Shown here piece after piece: positions 11,654 through 22,500 of a stretch of 64,000 nt of DNA. The number at the start of each line of letters is the position of its first letter. The stretch's first letter is position 1. The notes beneath the pieces were generated by a model. It saw only the letters and a list, made by a program, of their open reading frames with translations, was not told the DNA's origin and ran no database searches. The translations under genes were made by a program, and so were the position numbers. This DNA is from Canna indica (lineage: Eukaryota; Streptophyta; Magnoliopsida; Zingiberales; Cannaceae): contig CP136891.1 of assembly GCA_034359265.1 (NCBI GenBank), forward strand, positions 52,778,501 to 52,842,500. The letters run 5' to 3'.

Positions 11654-12582
11654 GCTCGATCTAGGGTTATTTTGCCCTATCTAGGGTTTCTATTTTTCCA
11701 TGTTGCTTTGATGTTCTTCTGCTAGTTGATTTGTTTACTGATGTAGCTTTGTTTATTGCTCGATCTAGGGTTTCATATATTTTTTGTTTTCCATTTAATT
11801 ATGTTGCATTTATCAAGAGATTCATTGATGTTGTAGTTTGTATTTATCTACTGTTGATATATGTTGCCCGAGCTAGGGTTTCAGATATATTCTGTTTTCC
11901 ATTTATATTTCATTAGCTATGTTGCTCACTGTTAGTGAAAATTGAATTTTTTAGATCTAAGATTTTATGCTCGATCTAGGGTTATTTTGCTCGATCTAGG
12001 GTTTTTATTTTTCCATGTTGCTTTGATGTTCTTCTGCTAGTTGATTTGTTTACTGATGTAGCTTTGTTTATTGCTCGATCTAGGATTTCATATATTTTTT
12101 GTTTTCCATTTAAGTATATTGCATTTATCAAGAGATTCACTGATGTTGTAGTTTGTATTTATCTACTGTTGATATATGTTGCCCGAGCTAGGGTTTCAGA
12201 TATATTCTGTTTTTCATTTATGTTTCATTAGCTATGTGGCTCACTGTTAGTGAAAATTGAATTTTTTAGATTTAAGGTTTTATGCTCGATCTAGGGTTAT
12301 TTTGCCCTATCTAGGGTTTTTATTTTTCCATGTTGTTTTGATGTTCTTATGTTAGTTGATTTGTTTACTGATGTAGCTTTGTTTATTGTTCGATTTAGGG
12401 TTTTATATTTTTTTTGTTTTCCATTTAATTATGTTGCATTTATCAAGAGATTTATTGATGTTGTAGTTTGTATTTATCTACTGTTGATATATGTTGCCCG
12501 AGCTAGGGTTTCAGATATATTCTGTTTTCCATTTATGTTTCATTAGCTATGTTGCTCACTGTTAGTGAAAATTGAATTTTTT
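11654..12582 (+). repeat. 315-bp tandem repeat, about three copies, rich in telo-box motifs
   Basis: Copies start at 11654, 11969 and 12284 with GCTCGATCTAGGGTTATTTT, so the period is exactly 315 bp. Each copy carries TCTAGGGTTT-type motifs (reverse complement AAACCCTAGA, the plant telo-box core). By eye I count about seventeen TAGGGTT in 11160-12600. Identical 60-65-residue open frames in each copy are a by-product of the repetition. Confidence 0.9.
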
Positions 12583-12749
12583 ATTAAATGTATAGGGTTT
12601 CATTAGCTATGTTTCTGGTTTGATTGTGTTCATGCTTTGAAGAATGGTTTTATTACATGCTATGAAACAATAGCGAAAAAAAATAACAAGTTTCCTTTAA
12701 ATATATAATATTATGTTATATATTTATATTATATTATATATTAATATAT

Positions 12750-13194
12750 GAGACGCCAAGGTCCGTGCATCACGAATATTAGTTGGGAGATGCTTTTAGT
12801 AAAAGCATTGCGAGTTGCATTGAAGATGCAACTAAAAAGCGTCTCCGTCAGAAATCACCGACGCTAGGCATTTACATCTCGAATAAGCAAGTTGCATTAG
12901 AGATGCACCTAAAAAGCGTCACCGTCGGAAATCATTGACGTCAAGCCTTTGCGTCCCAAATATTATTTGGGAGACGCTTTTAGTAGAAGTATCACGAGTT
13001 GCATTGGAGGCGCAACAATGTGTCTTCGCCAGAAATCACCAACGCTAGACCTTTGCGTCTCAAAAATTATTGGGGACATAATGATCTGAGGTGCTTGTAA
13101 GTAGCGTCGGTGAGGTAATTAGTCACATAGAAAAACATCCTTAAGAGAACAAAAAAGACGTCCTCATTTGTTATATCTATTGTAGTGGAAGGAA
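12750..13194 (-). mobile_element. CACTA transposon terminus with subterminal repeats
   Basis: Ends at 13194 with ATAGATATAACAAATG-type sequence reading, on the minus strand, CACTACAATAGATATAAC. Inward lie repeated GAGACGC / GCGTCTC, GATTTCTGGCG and GCAACTCG motifs, the usual subterminal transposase-binding repeats. The same arrangement (GGACGC..., CACCGACGC, GAGACACAAAGG) opens the element at 51610, so both belong to one family. The other end of this copy was not found. Confidence 0.7.
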
Positions 13195-14130
13195 GGGTAT
13201 GCAAAACTTAATGCATTGTACAATTTTTATTGAAGGTGGTGATGCCAATGGTTACCTCTTTGATACTAACATGATTTTTGAAGCTCAAAGTGTTTCCAGT
13301 CAAAGAAACACTAAAAGTTGACAGAGGAAGGTCATTTGCTATTTGTGCAAAGAGAAGAGCCACATTGAGAAGAATTGTCCTTCATTATTGAACAATGCAA
13401 AGAAGAGGTCAAATGCTTCAACATCATCATCTCATTAAACATCCTCTTGCCATGATTATGAAACCACTTCAAAAGTTTGTCTCATGGGTATCAATGATGA
13501 GGTACACTCTTCTCTCTCCAGTCATGTTAAATATGTTGATATTAACAATGATAATAGTTCTTCATGTTTTCTTGAAGAATTATTAAAAGAATGTCAAAAA
13601 TTATATATCTTGCTTTTGAAAAAGAATAAAAACAAGAAGATTAAGTAGAGGAATTCTAGACTTAGTTCACACATGCATGCTCTAGAATTAGAAAATGAGA
13701 AATTGAAATGTAGTTCATTTGATTCTTGTCATGATACCTTGAGCCTTGAGCTAAAGGCTTTGAAAAATGAAAATAAGGATTTGAAATAAAAAATGAAACT
13801 TAGAAGTAATGATGATTTCAAAATTAAGAATGAAAATTTGAAAATTGAAAATAATATGTTGAAATCTCAATTGCATGTCATTCATAAATCCATGAATGAT
13901 TTGAAAAATGAGGTTATATTCTTGAATATGAGAGTTAATGAACTTACTAATGTTTCCTCTTCTATGAATTCTAGAAATAGACATGTTTCGTCTAAGAATG
14001 TCTATGCTCATTCTACTTTACATGTTAGGCATTCTAGCTTTAAACCTCATGTCCAAAATAAGAAGGTTCATATATATTATTTTTGTTGTGGTATCTATGG
14101 CCACTCTATATATGATTGTGTGTTACCAAG
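13195..14130 (+). pseudogene. Decayed Copia gag fragment with two zinc knuckles
   Basis: Reading frames joined across stops give IFIEGGDANGYLFDTNMI, then a zinc knuckle CYLCKEKSHIEKNCP (13340-13382). An acidic, asparagine-rich segment follows (SCHDYETTSKVCLMG), then a Lys/Asn/Leu-rich coiled coil of about 150 residues (13660-13960) and a second CCHC-like motif CCGIYGHSIYDC near 14090. This order is typical of the gag-to-protease linker of plant Copia elements. Stops near 13310, 13437, 13646 and 13789 show it is dead. It abuts the CACTA terminus on its left. Confidence 0.65.
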
Positions 14131-14636
14131 TTGCGGTTCATTGTCGCCGTCGGGTCGTTGTCGTTGGTGTGCGGTGGCGATCGCTTGGCTCCGAGTTCCA
14201 ACCATTATGGGGGAGGTAAGCTTTACTCGACCCCACAGTGGATGCCAAATATTTTTGCCTGAGAGTTGGGGTCTTTCGGTTCGGTTCAATGTCTCTCCTT
14301 GTCTAGTTCGACGCCGACGAGGTGGGGGGACCTGCAAAAGACACTCTAACGTTCAAGTCAATGGGACTCCAAGATGGAGACAATGCTAATTGGAATTAAG
14401 TTTACCTGAGGCGTGTCGTGTATGTATTTATTGCAGGTAAAGGTGATAACGTTGTCCGGCAATCTTGCTAGGATTGTTGCCTAGAATGGGTCCAGACCAA
14501 TCCCGGAGATGGCGGGTTTGTGATGGTATATCCCTCGTGATAAAGAAGGACGTGGATGTCCATGTATGGCCGAGTGGGTTCTTCGAAAAGAGTCGTCTAG
14601 TTCGGCTTGAGTCTGGTCCAAGGGTGTAGTTGAGAA
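14131..14636. other. Unclassified repeat-like sequence
   Basis: GC-richer than its neighbours and without a supported gene. GGCATCCACTGTGGGGTCGA on the minus strand near 14230-14250 resembles a Gypsy primer-binding region, so this may be a minus-strand LTR remnant. The match is weak. Confidence 0.25.
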
Positions 14637-15926
14637 TGTTGGTAAAATGGTCACACTAGAGGGGGGGTCAATAGTGTGTTAACTAAATTTGTCGCCTAAA
14701 TTCGATTTTACATGTTTTTCTTAAACTACTTAGGCAAATCACAATTTAACGACTAAATGCCAAAGCGATTAATGATAAAGCAATTAACACAAAATAATAT
14801 ATCAATGCTAACACAATTATTTATAGTGGTTCGACCCCAATGTCTACTCCACTACCTAAGCACCCCGCTTAGGATTTCCAAACTAGTTTTCCTAGATTAA
14901 TTTGTTTCCTTACAATGAGGACTTTACATCGGAAAGTCTTCGCTCTCAAACCGAAGACACTTCCACACCCGGAAGTATCTCGCCTTCCTACCGAGAGCAC
15001 TCTCCTATCTCAACCTTAAGGACAACTCAACTAATCCTAGCAAACTACGTTTACACTGATGGATTTAAACCTCAAACACCAAGACTATCACCCAATTTCA
15101 AGACCTACATTTTAGGTCTAACACAAACTCAAATACAAAGAAATAAACAAGAAAATACAACACTAAATAGAGCAATAAATCAAACAATAAAATACTTAGC
15201 TCTAAAACAAGATTCCTAGCTTCCTCATGATGTCTTTGATGGTTAATCAATGAAGAAATGAAGGCAAGATCAAGGTTTTTGGCTCAAGCTAGGGTTTTCA
15301 CAAGATTGACTCAATGAAGGCTTAGAATTGATCAAAAGATGACTCAAGGAGGTTAGAAGTGATCAACATCATAGAGGAAGGCTCGCATGGCTTCCTATTT
15401 ATAAGCCATGAAGAGAGAGCTCCAATCTTCTCAACGGGCGGATTTTTGCCCGTTACCGACTGTCGATCGCTTGCCGGTCGATCATCGATCGACCGACCGA
15501 GCGACCGAAGGCTTTCTGCCGCTTCCTAGTAACCTTCGGTCGACCGAATTGGCTACTGCCAATTTTTGACCACATTCGGTCGACCGAACCTAGGCTGAGC
15601 TTGATTTTTTCAGCCTTCTTCTTACGCGCTTCATTTTCTGATTTCGACCTTCAACGTGCGTCAACTTGGAGAGTTTTCCATGTGTTCTTTAGACTTGTCC
15701 AAGACATCTTTGGTGCACACGTCGAACTTTGAGAAACCTCCGCGACGAACCCGAACGTGTCGACCAATGTCCTTTCGATTTTCCGATTTCTTTTGATATT
15801 TTCGATTGAGCACATCGAGTGCTAACCGATATGGAACCTGAAAATATTTCTCAATGAAACATTAGTTCCATATTTGTTATCGTCAAAACCGGGATTAAGA
15901 CCAAAGTTGAAAATCTTAGGCCAACA
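14637..15926 (-). mobile_element. Solo LTR of a Copia element
   Basis: 1,290 bp, with ends TGTTGG...CCAACA. Flanking 5-mers are GAGAA (14632-14636) and GAGCA (15927-15931), a target duplication with one mismatch. Minus orientation is preferred because the minus strand opens TGTTGGCCTAAGATTTTCAA, as plant Copia LTRs of this kind do, and has a TATA-like TTATAAATAGG near 15400. No internal region adjoins either side, so it is a recombination-derived solo LTR. A truncated relative lies at 35404-35757. Confidence 0.8.
15395..15408 (-). promoter_or_regulatory. Putative LTR TATA box
   Basis: GGCTTATAAATAGGAAG on the minus strand, inside the solo LTR and in the position expected for the U3 promoter of the element. 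Confidence 0.45.
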
Positions 15927-16239
15927 GAGCAGAGCCCCCTGGATGGGGCCGCACAGTTTATTTCTAAATGAATGATGGGGCTCTATTAGATATAATCCGA
16001 CTGAGCCCAATAGTTCTAGTCTAATCCATATAATAATTAAAAATTATTATTTTATTTTGATAAATAATTAAATAATATAAAATAATATTGCACTAAACTA
16101 AATGGTGATTTAGAGTATAAAATAATACTATTCTAGGTCAGATCAATTTCGTTGTAGTCGATGAATTATTGTCGGGTAAAATGACAAATTTATCTTTTTG
16201 CCTCTATTTGTTTGTTATTGCTTCTAAATTTAGTTGAAC

Positions 16240-16842
16240 TCCTATTGGACCCGATAATTCATGTCGGACCGAAGATATCGGGCCGAGATGGCCCGGCCCA
16301 AACAAAAATCGTGCTCGACCAGATAAAAATTCGGGCCCGGGACGCCCGGCCCTGCACGACACTAACAGTAAACGGGCCAGTCCGACTCGTTAGCACAATA
16401 ACAAAACAAAAATCAAAATCATACTGTCGAGCCCGAATCGAGCCATTGGAACCAAGCTATCGGGCCAATTCGGGCTCGATAGTCCGATATTTTCAATAAT
16501 GAATAAAATTATTATCGGGCTATCAGGTCGGGCCGGGCCTACACTGTGTGGTTACGATAGCAGGCGGGGTCGGGTCCTGATAACAGCGTGGGCACGATAG
16601 CAGGCCGGGTCGGGCCCTAGTAACAATGTGGGCACGATAGCAGGCGGCCTGAGCACGATTTTATCATGTCGGGCTATCAGGCCGAGCCAAAATTATCATT
16701 TGCAGTCAACCAAATGCTTGCAGATAAAAATTACAATTATAATTGCAGACAATTAAATAATACATTATAAATTTTATTTGCGGGTATTTATTTTTACAAA
16801 TAAATATTTTTTTATAGTATTTGTATTTGTGGACAATCAAAC
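16240..16842 (-). mobile_element. Partial MITE with GC-rich minisatellite (family of 54263-55690)
   Basis: The right edge is CAATCAAACGCCC; its reverse complement GGGCGTTTGATTG matches the start of the full copy at 54263. Next to it, on the minus strand, come ACAAATACTATAAAA and ATACCCGCAAATAAA, also shared. The interior is filled by CGGGCC-rich repeats (ATCGGGCTATCAGGTCGGGC and similar) from about 16260 to 16690. The other terminus is missing or unrecognisable. Confidence 0.6.
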
Positions 16843-18292
16843 GCCCGCGGTGAGCATAAAATTACTGTTACTAAGTTTATTTACCATTTACCTGGGATCT
16901 TGCGATATAAAATGCAACGTATATATATGAGAATGAGATTAACATAACCAATTACAATTTACTTTTGAGAGTTCTTCTCGAAATGAAATTTAAGATTAAC
17001 AGTGTGATGACAAATGTAGAACGTAATTAAAGTCATGCCTAGGAATTTCAAAACCAACCCTAGTTGGGTCAGGCGGTCAGCCTCGGTACCCCACAAAAAG
17101 GAAAAAAAATCAACCCGTTTGCCAGATTTAAGTGATGCTTGTCAGAAAAATTACGTACGTCGTTCATGAAATTTTCAAGGCTGACCAAGCCCAGTTAATG
17201 TACACCACTTTTCTCTTCTGTTGCTGTTTCTGTCACCTCTTCATTCTAATAAGACACGGAAACTGCTATTATTAGTAGTTTGATATGCGGAAAAACAAGC
17301 CTATTTGTAGGTCGACAAATGTTAAGCAAACAGCCAAGCAACACGGATTTCTATTATGAACTAGTCAAACAATACCTAAACTATGGCCTTAGACCTTAGT
17401 TGATATTCATATTCAATTTGAATTTACAATCCCAGAATAAAAGAATTTTTAAAAAGAAAAGAAGCTAATATTAGGATTCTTCAAAACACCTTCATATTCA
17501 TAATATTTTTCATAACAATATTAAATGATACTCGATATAATAAATTATATTAATTTGTTCTAATTCATAGTAATATAATAAAAATATAAATTTGTGTAAA
17601 ATAATTATTTTTAAATGAAATATTAATATTATAATTTGCAAATATAATATATAAAATCAATATATTAATAATATATAGGATAAATTATACTATTTTAATA
17701 GTTTGATATAATTGAATATTTTATTTTAATTTAAACTATTGTATGTTATATGATATTATCAAATACTTTTAATATAACATCATATATGATATTATTATAA
17801 CCTAATATATTTAATATTAGTTTAAATAATTTATATATTTTATTTTCATATTATGTTATTATATATAGTGTATAATTTATCTTATGTAATTAAGATGAAC
17901 CTTAATGGGTAAAATTATAGAAGTTACTTATGGCTATCAGAATTAGATGACGAATAAAAATAATTATTCCTTGCAACCAAAGAATAAAAATAGAGGAGGA
18001 ATTTCCATCATCTAAACAGGTCCATGGGCTTTAATGTGTAAAATAAAATCTCTTCTCCAACAACATGAAATGTTATAATTTCATCTCAAATCCTTTAGAT
18101 GAAATTATAAATTCCCTCGTAATGACAATTTATTATGAAATCCCAAAAAAACTAATAGCATTAGATTAGCAATCCTCGGTGTCAAACAAAATCTAAAACT
18201 CAATTAGAGCCTCTTCGGGCACAAACCACATTCATTTTAATTTGCATCGTAACCTTTAGGTTAACATGGATATACCGTTCTGTGGAGCATAA
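16843..18292. other. AT-rich intergenic stretch
   Basis: No gene, RNA or terminal repeat recognised. 17440-17900 is extremely AT-rich with short TAATAT/ATATTA motifs. Confidence 0.4.
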
Positions 18293-19088
18293 GAGCCTGT
18301 TTGGTTAGCGAAATCAAGTCTGTTTTCATGATTTCAATTTCATTGAAATCAAAACTGCTTACGAAAATGTGTTTGGTTTAGTATTTTCGTGAAACTGAAT
18401 CGAAACCAGAATGAAAACGAAACCAGTTTTCTGTGGTTTCGAGACTGTCGATTTCGTTATCAAAATGCTGTGACAACTTTGTAATTATAAATATTTTTTA
18501 TAAAATTAATTAATTTAAAAATAAATCAAACTGTATCGAATTTTTAAAAATAAAAATAAAAATCATCATTTTTAACTCAAACTTTTATCTTAAATTTATA
18601 AAATAATTAAACCAATTTATATTTAATTGACTCAAACTCAAATTTTAAATAACTCAATTTTTTTAAAATTGGTCTATTTATAATTTAATCAAACCTAATT
18701 TTAGATCATTGGACTTATTTTTTTTTTGAAATTTCATAATAACTATTAATTAATTTTTATATCTAATTGAACAAAAAAATCTTAAATTACCAATAATTTA
18801 ATTAATTAAATTATTTAAATATTTTATAACCATGTTAACAAATATTTAATTTTGTAAACTAACTAAATATTTAATTACTACTAAAAATGTTCAAGAAAAA
18901 TTAATATTATTTTTTACAATCAAATAAATATTTACTGATTTCAACTAACTAAAACTGATATTGTTTTTATTAACCAAACGCGTTTTCAGAAAACTGAAAA
19001 CTAAAATCCAAAATTAAGTTTTTGAAACCAAGTTTTCAGTTTCACTGAAACCAAATCAGAAAATAATTTTCGCTAACCAAACAGCACC
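18293..19088. mobile_element. PIF/Harbinger-type non-autonomous element, copy 2 (TSD TAA)
   Basis: 796 bp, collinear with 4336-5167 and highly similar throughout. Ends GAGCCTGTTTGGTTAGCGAA and, on the other strand, GGTGCTGTTTGGTTAGCGAA. TAA lies on both sides (18290-18292, 19089-19091). It lacks a stretch of about 30 bp present in copy 1 near 4475-4510. No coding capacity. Confidence 0.9.
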
Positions 19089-19115
19089 TAACCTAAGATG
19101 TTTCCATCTTGTTTC

Positions 19116-19118
<3 letters not shown>

Positions 19119-19170
<52 letters not shown>
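19119..19170. repeat. (TA)n microsatellite
   Basis: About 26 uninterrupted TA units, just outside the Harbinger copy. Confidence 0.97.
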
Positions 19171-19173
<3 letters not shown>

Positions 19174-19573
19174 CGTTGGAAAACCCAATAGTTAAACGCG
19201 CAGTTTTCTCCTATAGCTTCTAACCGACAGTATCATCTGTACCCATGAAACGATGGCCAATATCAAAGTGGAGGCTGAAACTAAATTAGTGTTTGAGTGG
19301 CGAAACATCCGAGCACTTGAATGTGCAAGTAGAGTGAATTCGATGACCACAAATTACTCGAACATGATCCAGTTAGTACTCACTATCACCATTCTATAAA
19401 ACATGTTTCAGTCCAAATCAACAGTAAGCAAGATATACATATTTGAATAAGTGGACAAGTTCACATTGATTCGTCATGAACACAGTGAGAACATGGCACT
19501 GGCTGTATATTTGGAGGGAGGTAAACCTGTACTATGTCCATGTTGTATGACGCGAGTCACAGTACTGTTGTCC

Positions 19574-22500
19574 CTATAGAAGCTTGAGCACCCTAAGGCG
19601 TTCTTCATGTTCAGGGTCCAGTTTTGGTGGTGTATAACACCCATGAAGGTCCTCTACCACGTATTCCTAAATCACAAAGCAACTGATTCCAATTAACAAA
19701 TACAACAACTTATCATGTGAATAAAATCAACAAACAAAAAAGCAGTATCCTTGCCTTTGTGAGCTCCCTCTTTGTAAGGATGTGATAATGCCTCTGCCAA
19801 ATCCTCTGGATGGCCATGGTAGCTGCAAGGAAACCATAGGCAATGCCTAGGATGGCAAACACAATAACGAAAATGACAACCAGTGCAAAGCAAGCTTCCA
19901 TTGAAGCAGGGAAACAATCCAATATTCCCCACCCATAGCAGCAGTTTCGGCAACCCGTCATGCAGGGATCATTGCTACTGAAGGTTGAGCAGTGTAGTAT
20001 AAGCCCAAAAAATCCAAGTAGCACAAAGAACACCAACACACCTGCAAAAGCAAGATAATATGCCATCAAAATTATCATGGAGCTAAACCCCACTATTTGC
20101 TAATTACGATTCCAGAGAAGACAGGATCCATGTTCAGCACAGTTGAGAAGTAATTTATCTTTTTCAAAAGAATTGTGGGTTAGATAAGTATGATATGTCA
20201 AAAATCATATAATTGAGAAAAGTGATGCCAGCATGTGCCTATTTAAAACACCAAAAGCCCTCAAGGACTACTTCACAAACAACAAATCTAACACTGCCCC
20301 GTGCAAATACATGATTGATCTGTCTGTTTCATCCTATTTAAGAGCAGATATGCTTGTCAAAATTATCAGTCTCAACCTAAAGATGAAGTACAAGCCTCTA
20401 ATGAACATGAGTCCAAATCAAAGCAATAAGATTATACACACCTCAAAATTTGGGAACATATCTTACTCTAAGTTTGGAACGTTGCCAGAATTAAACTGTA
20501 TTTAACTTACCTATGCAGTAGTAGAAGGGTATGGGATGCTTGGATAGTATGCGGTCCCAACCATCACTGAAGGAATTTCTGAAACTCCCATTTTTGTCCA
20601 GAAAATAAGCAAAACCACCAATTGTAGCAATGACCTGAAAAATAACAATGACATATGTTGCAAGTTTTACAATTGAAAGTAACTAAATAGATACCTATGC
20701 TAATGTTCACCATATAGAGACATAGCTGATTAGCTGGTTTAATCATTATGGAACTGAAGTGTCTTTATCTTTCCAATTATCAGTTATTTCTTTTGTAAAA
20801 ATGGATATCTTTGGAATAAATTAATATAATGAAATTTCTGTAACCACTGCAAAGCTTTCTAATATCATCTCAGGTAAAATTGGGAAAAAAAAGAAATTGC
20901 AGCGGCCAATGAGAGTTTCTATACATTGGTTATCCATGATGAGCATACATTAAAGCGCTGTCTGTACTCATTGAATGCCACCAAATAATTCTTTAGTGAA
21001 TGGTAAAAATTTACATGAATTCTCTAGGATTAAGGTGAGGAACATCAGCAAGCCTAGATATAATAGTATCACCATTATGCAAGTGCAAGAAAATAATCAC
21101 TATACATTTGCAATCCCTTTTATAATCTAGTGAGAATAAGATGTCAAACCAATGCGTCCAAGAAGAGCAAACAATGAATTGTTTGCAACATGAGAAATAT
21201 CTACAAATTTGAAATTAAACCTAGAAAGTCCATTAAATTTCCCTTACAGTTTGTACAGCAAGGAACACGAGGAGCACATCTCTGGCCACAAAAGTCCGGA
21301 ATTTTATTTTACGCCATGAATAGTCCTCCAGAAATTCTACACGGAGATGGAATTGAGCTTTGCATGTAGTGCAGTGAGAGAACGCAAATCCTTCCTGTAA
21401 ACAAGGATTATGAATAAAGAAAATTGCATCATCAATAATCCACACCATTGAAAAAGATGAAGAACAAGAAGAACAAGAAAAGGATATTTCAAACTAGCTG
21501 GACTATATTATATACTGAAGTCCATAATATAAATGCTCCAAGGTCAAGCTGCAATAAACAGCATTCCAAGAATTAAAATAGATTTAGCATGTTTATGGTC
21601 ATTTAGTTTAATGACTATCAAAATAATACTACAACGATGTTGACAATTTTTTGGGATGTAAGCATTTTCAATTGTTTGGCACTGATGCCTGAACAAGAGT
21701 TGAAGTGGATAACTTCATTTCATCGTATGAATATTCAAGCTATTACAAATTACCTCATTATCACAAGGGATGTGTCTAAATCAAAAGTATGTTGTACTTA
21801 TTAGTGCCTAAAAGTTGGACAGTTTTTTACTAAAGAAAGCTCCAATATCTAATATGATGCAGATAATATATAGGAAGTTAGAAGTTAGGAACCCAACTGG
21901 TTGATCTAGGGAACTAATGCACTAGATCATGTACGAGGTTTAAGCATGACTACCATTAAAAATGTTGATGAAGTATGATGATCAGCATATGTTAGCAACA
22001 AATTGCTCTTGAGGATAAAACAAAAAACTATATGTTTTAACAAGGAAACTCAAGTTTAAGGATTGTTAACTTAAGGTGAATTATGAGTAAAGATATTGTA
22101 AAGTTTATCACAGAAAATAAGCATCCATATAGTGTAACTTTTCCCAACAACATCAAAACAAAATTCCATTTTGCATATTTAGTGTTAGAATTCTTCACAT
22201 AAGGTACTGCTACATTTTTTAAGATTTATTCTTTATACAAGAAAAGATCCACTATATATCAGATATTAGTTACCTTCATGTTCAGGAGCTGACATAGTAT
22301 TTCTACGAAATTGAAGACCCAATAGCAGTTCAATTTAGTTTGTTAAGCTATCTCAAGCTCATGCTGCAAATAGATTTGCACAAAGGAATATTTCTTGCCT
22401 AGTATTTTAAATGCTTGGAGATGAAGGACCAAATCTAAGAATGATATGACATGTTATTGACAAATTCCATCTGAAGCCAAACAAAAATTAGAACTAGCAA

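Noticed and set aside
11731..12546. Three nearly identical 60-65-codon frames
   Set aside because: Shadows of the 315-bp tandem repeat in non-coding DNA.
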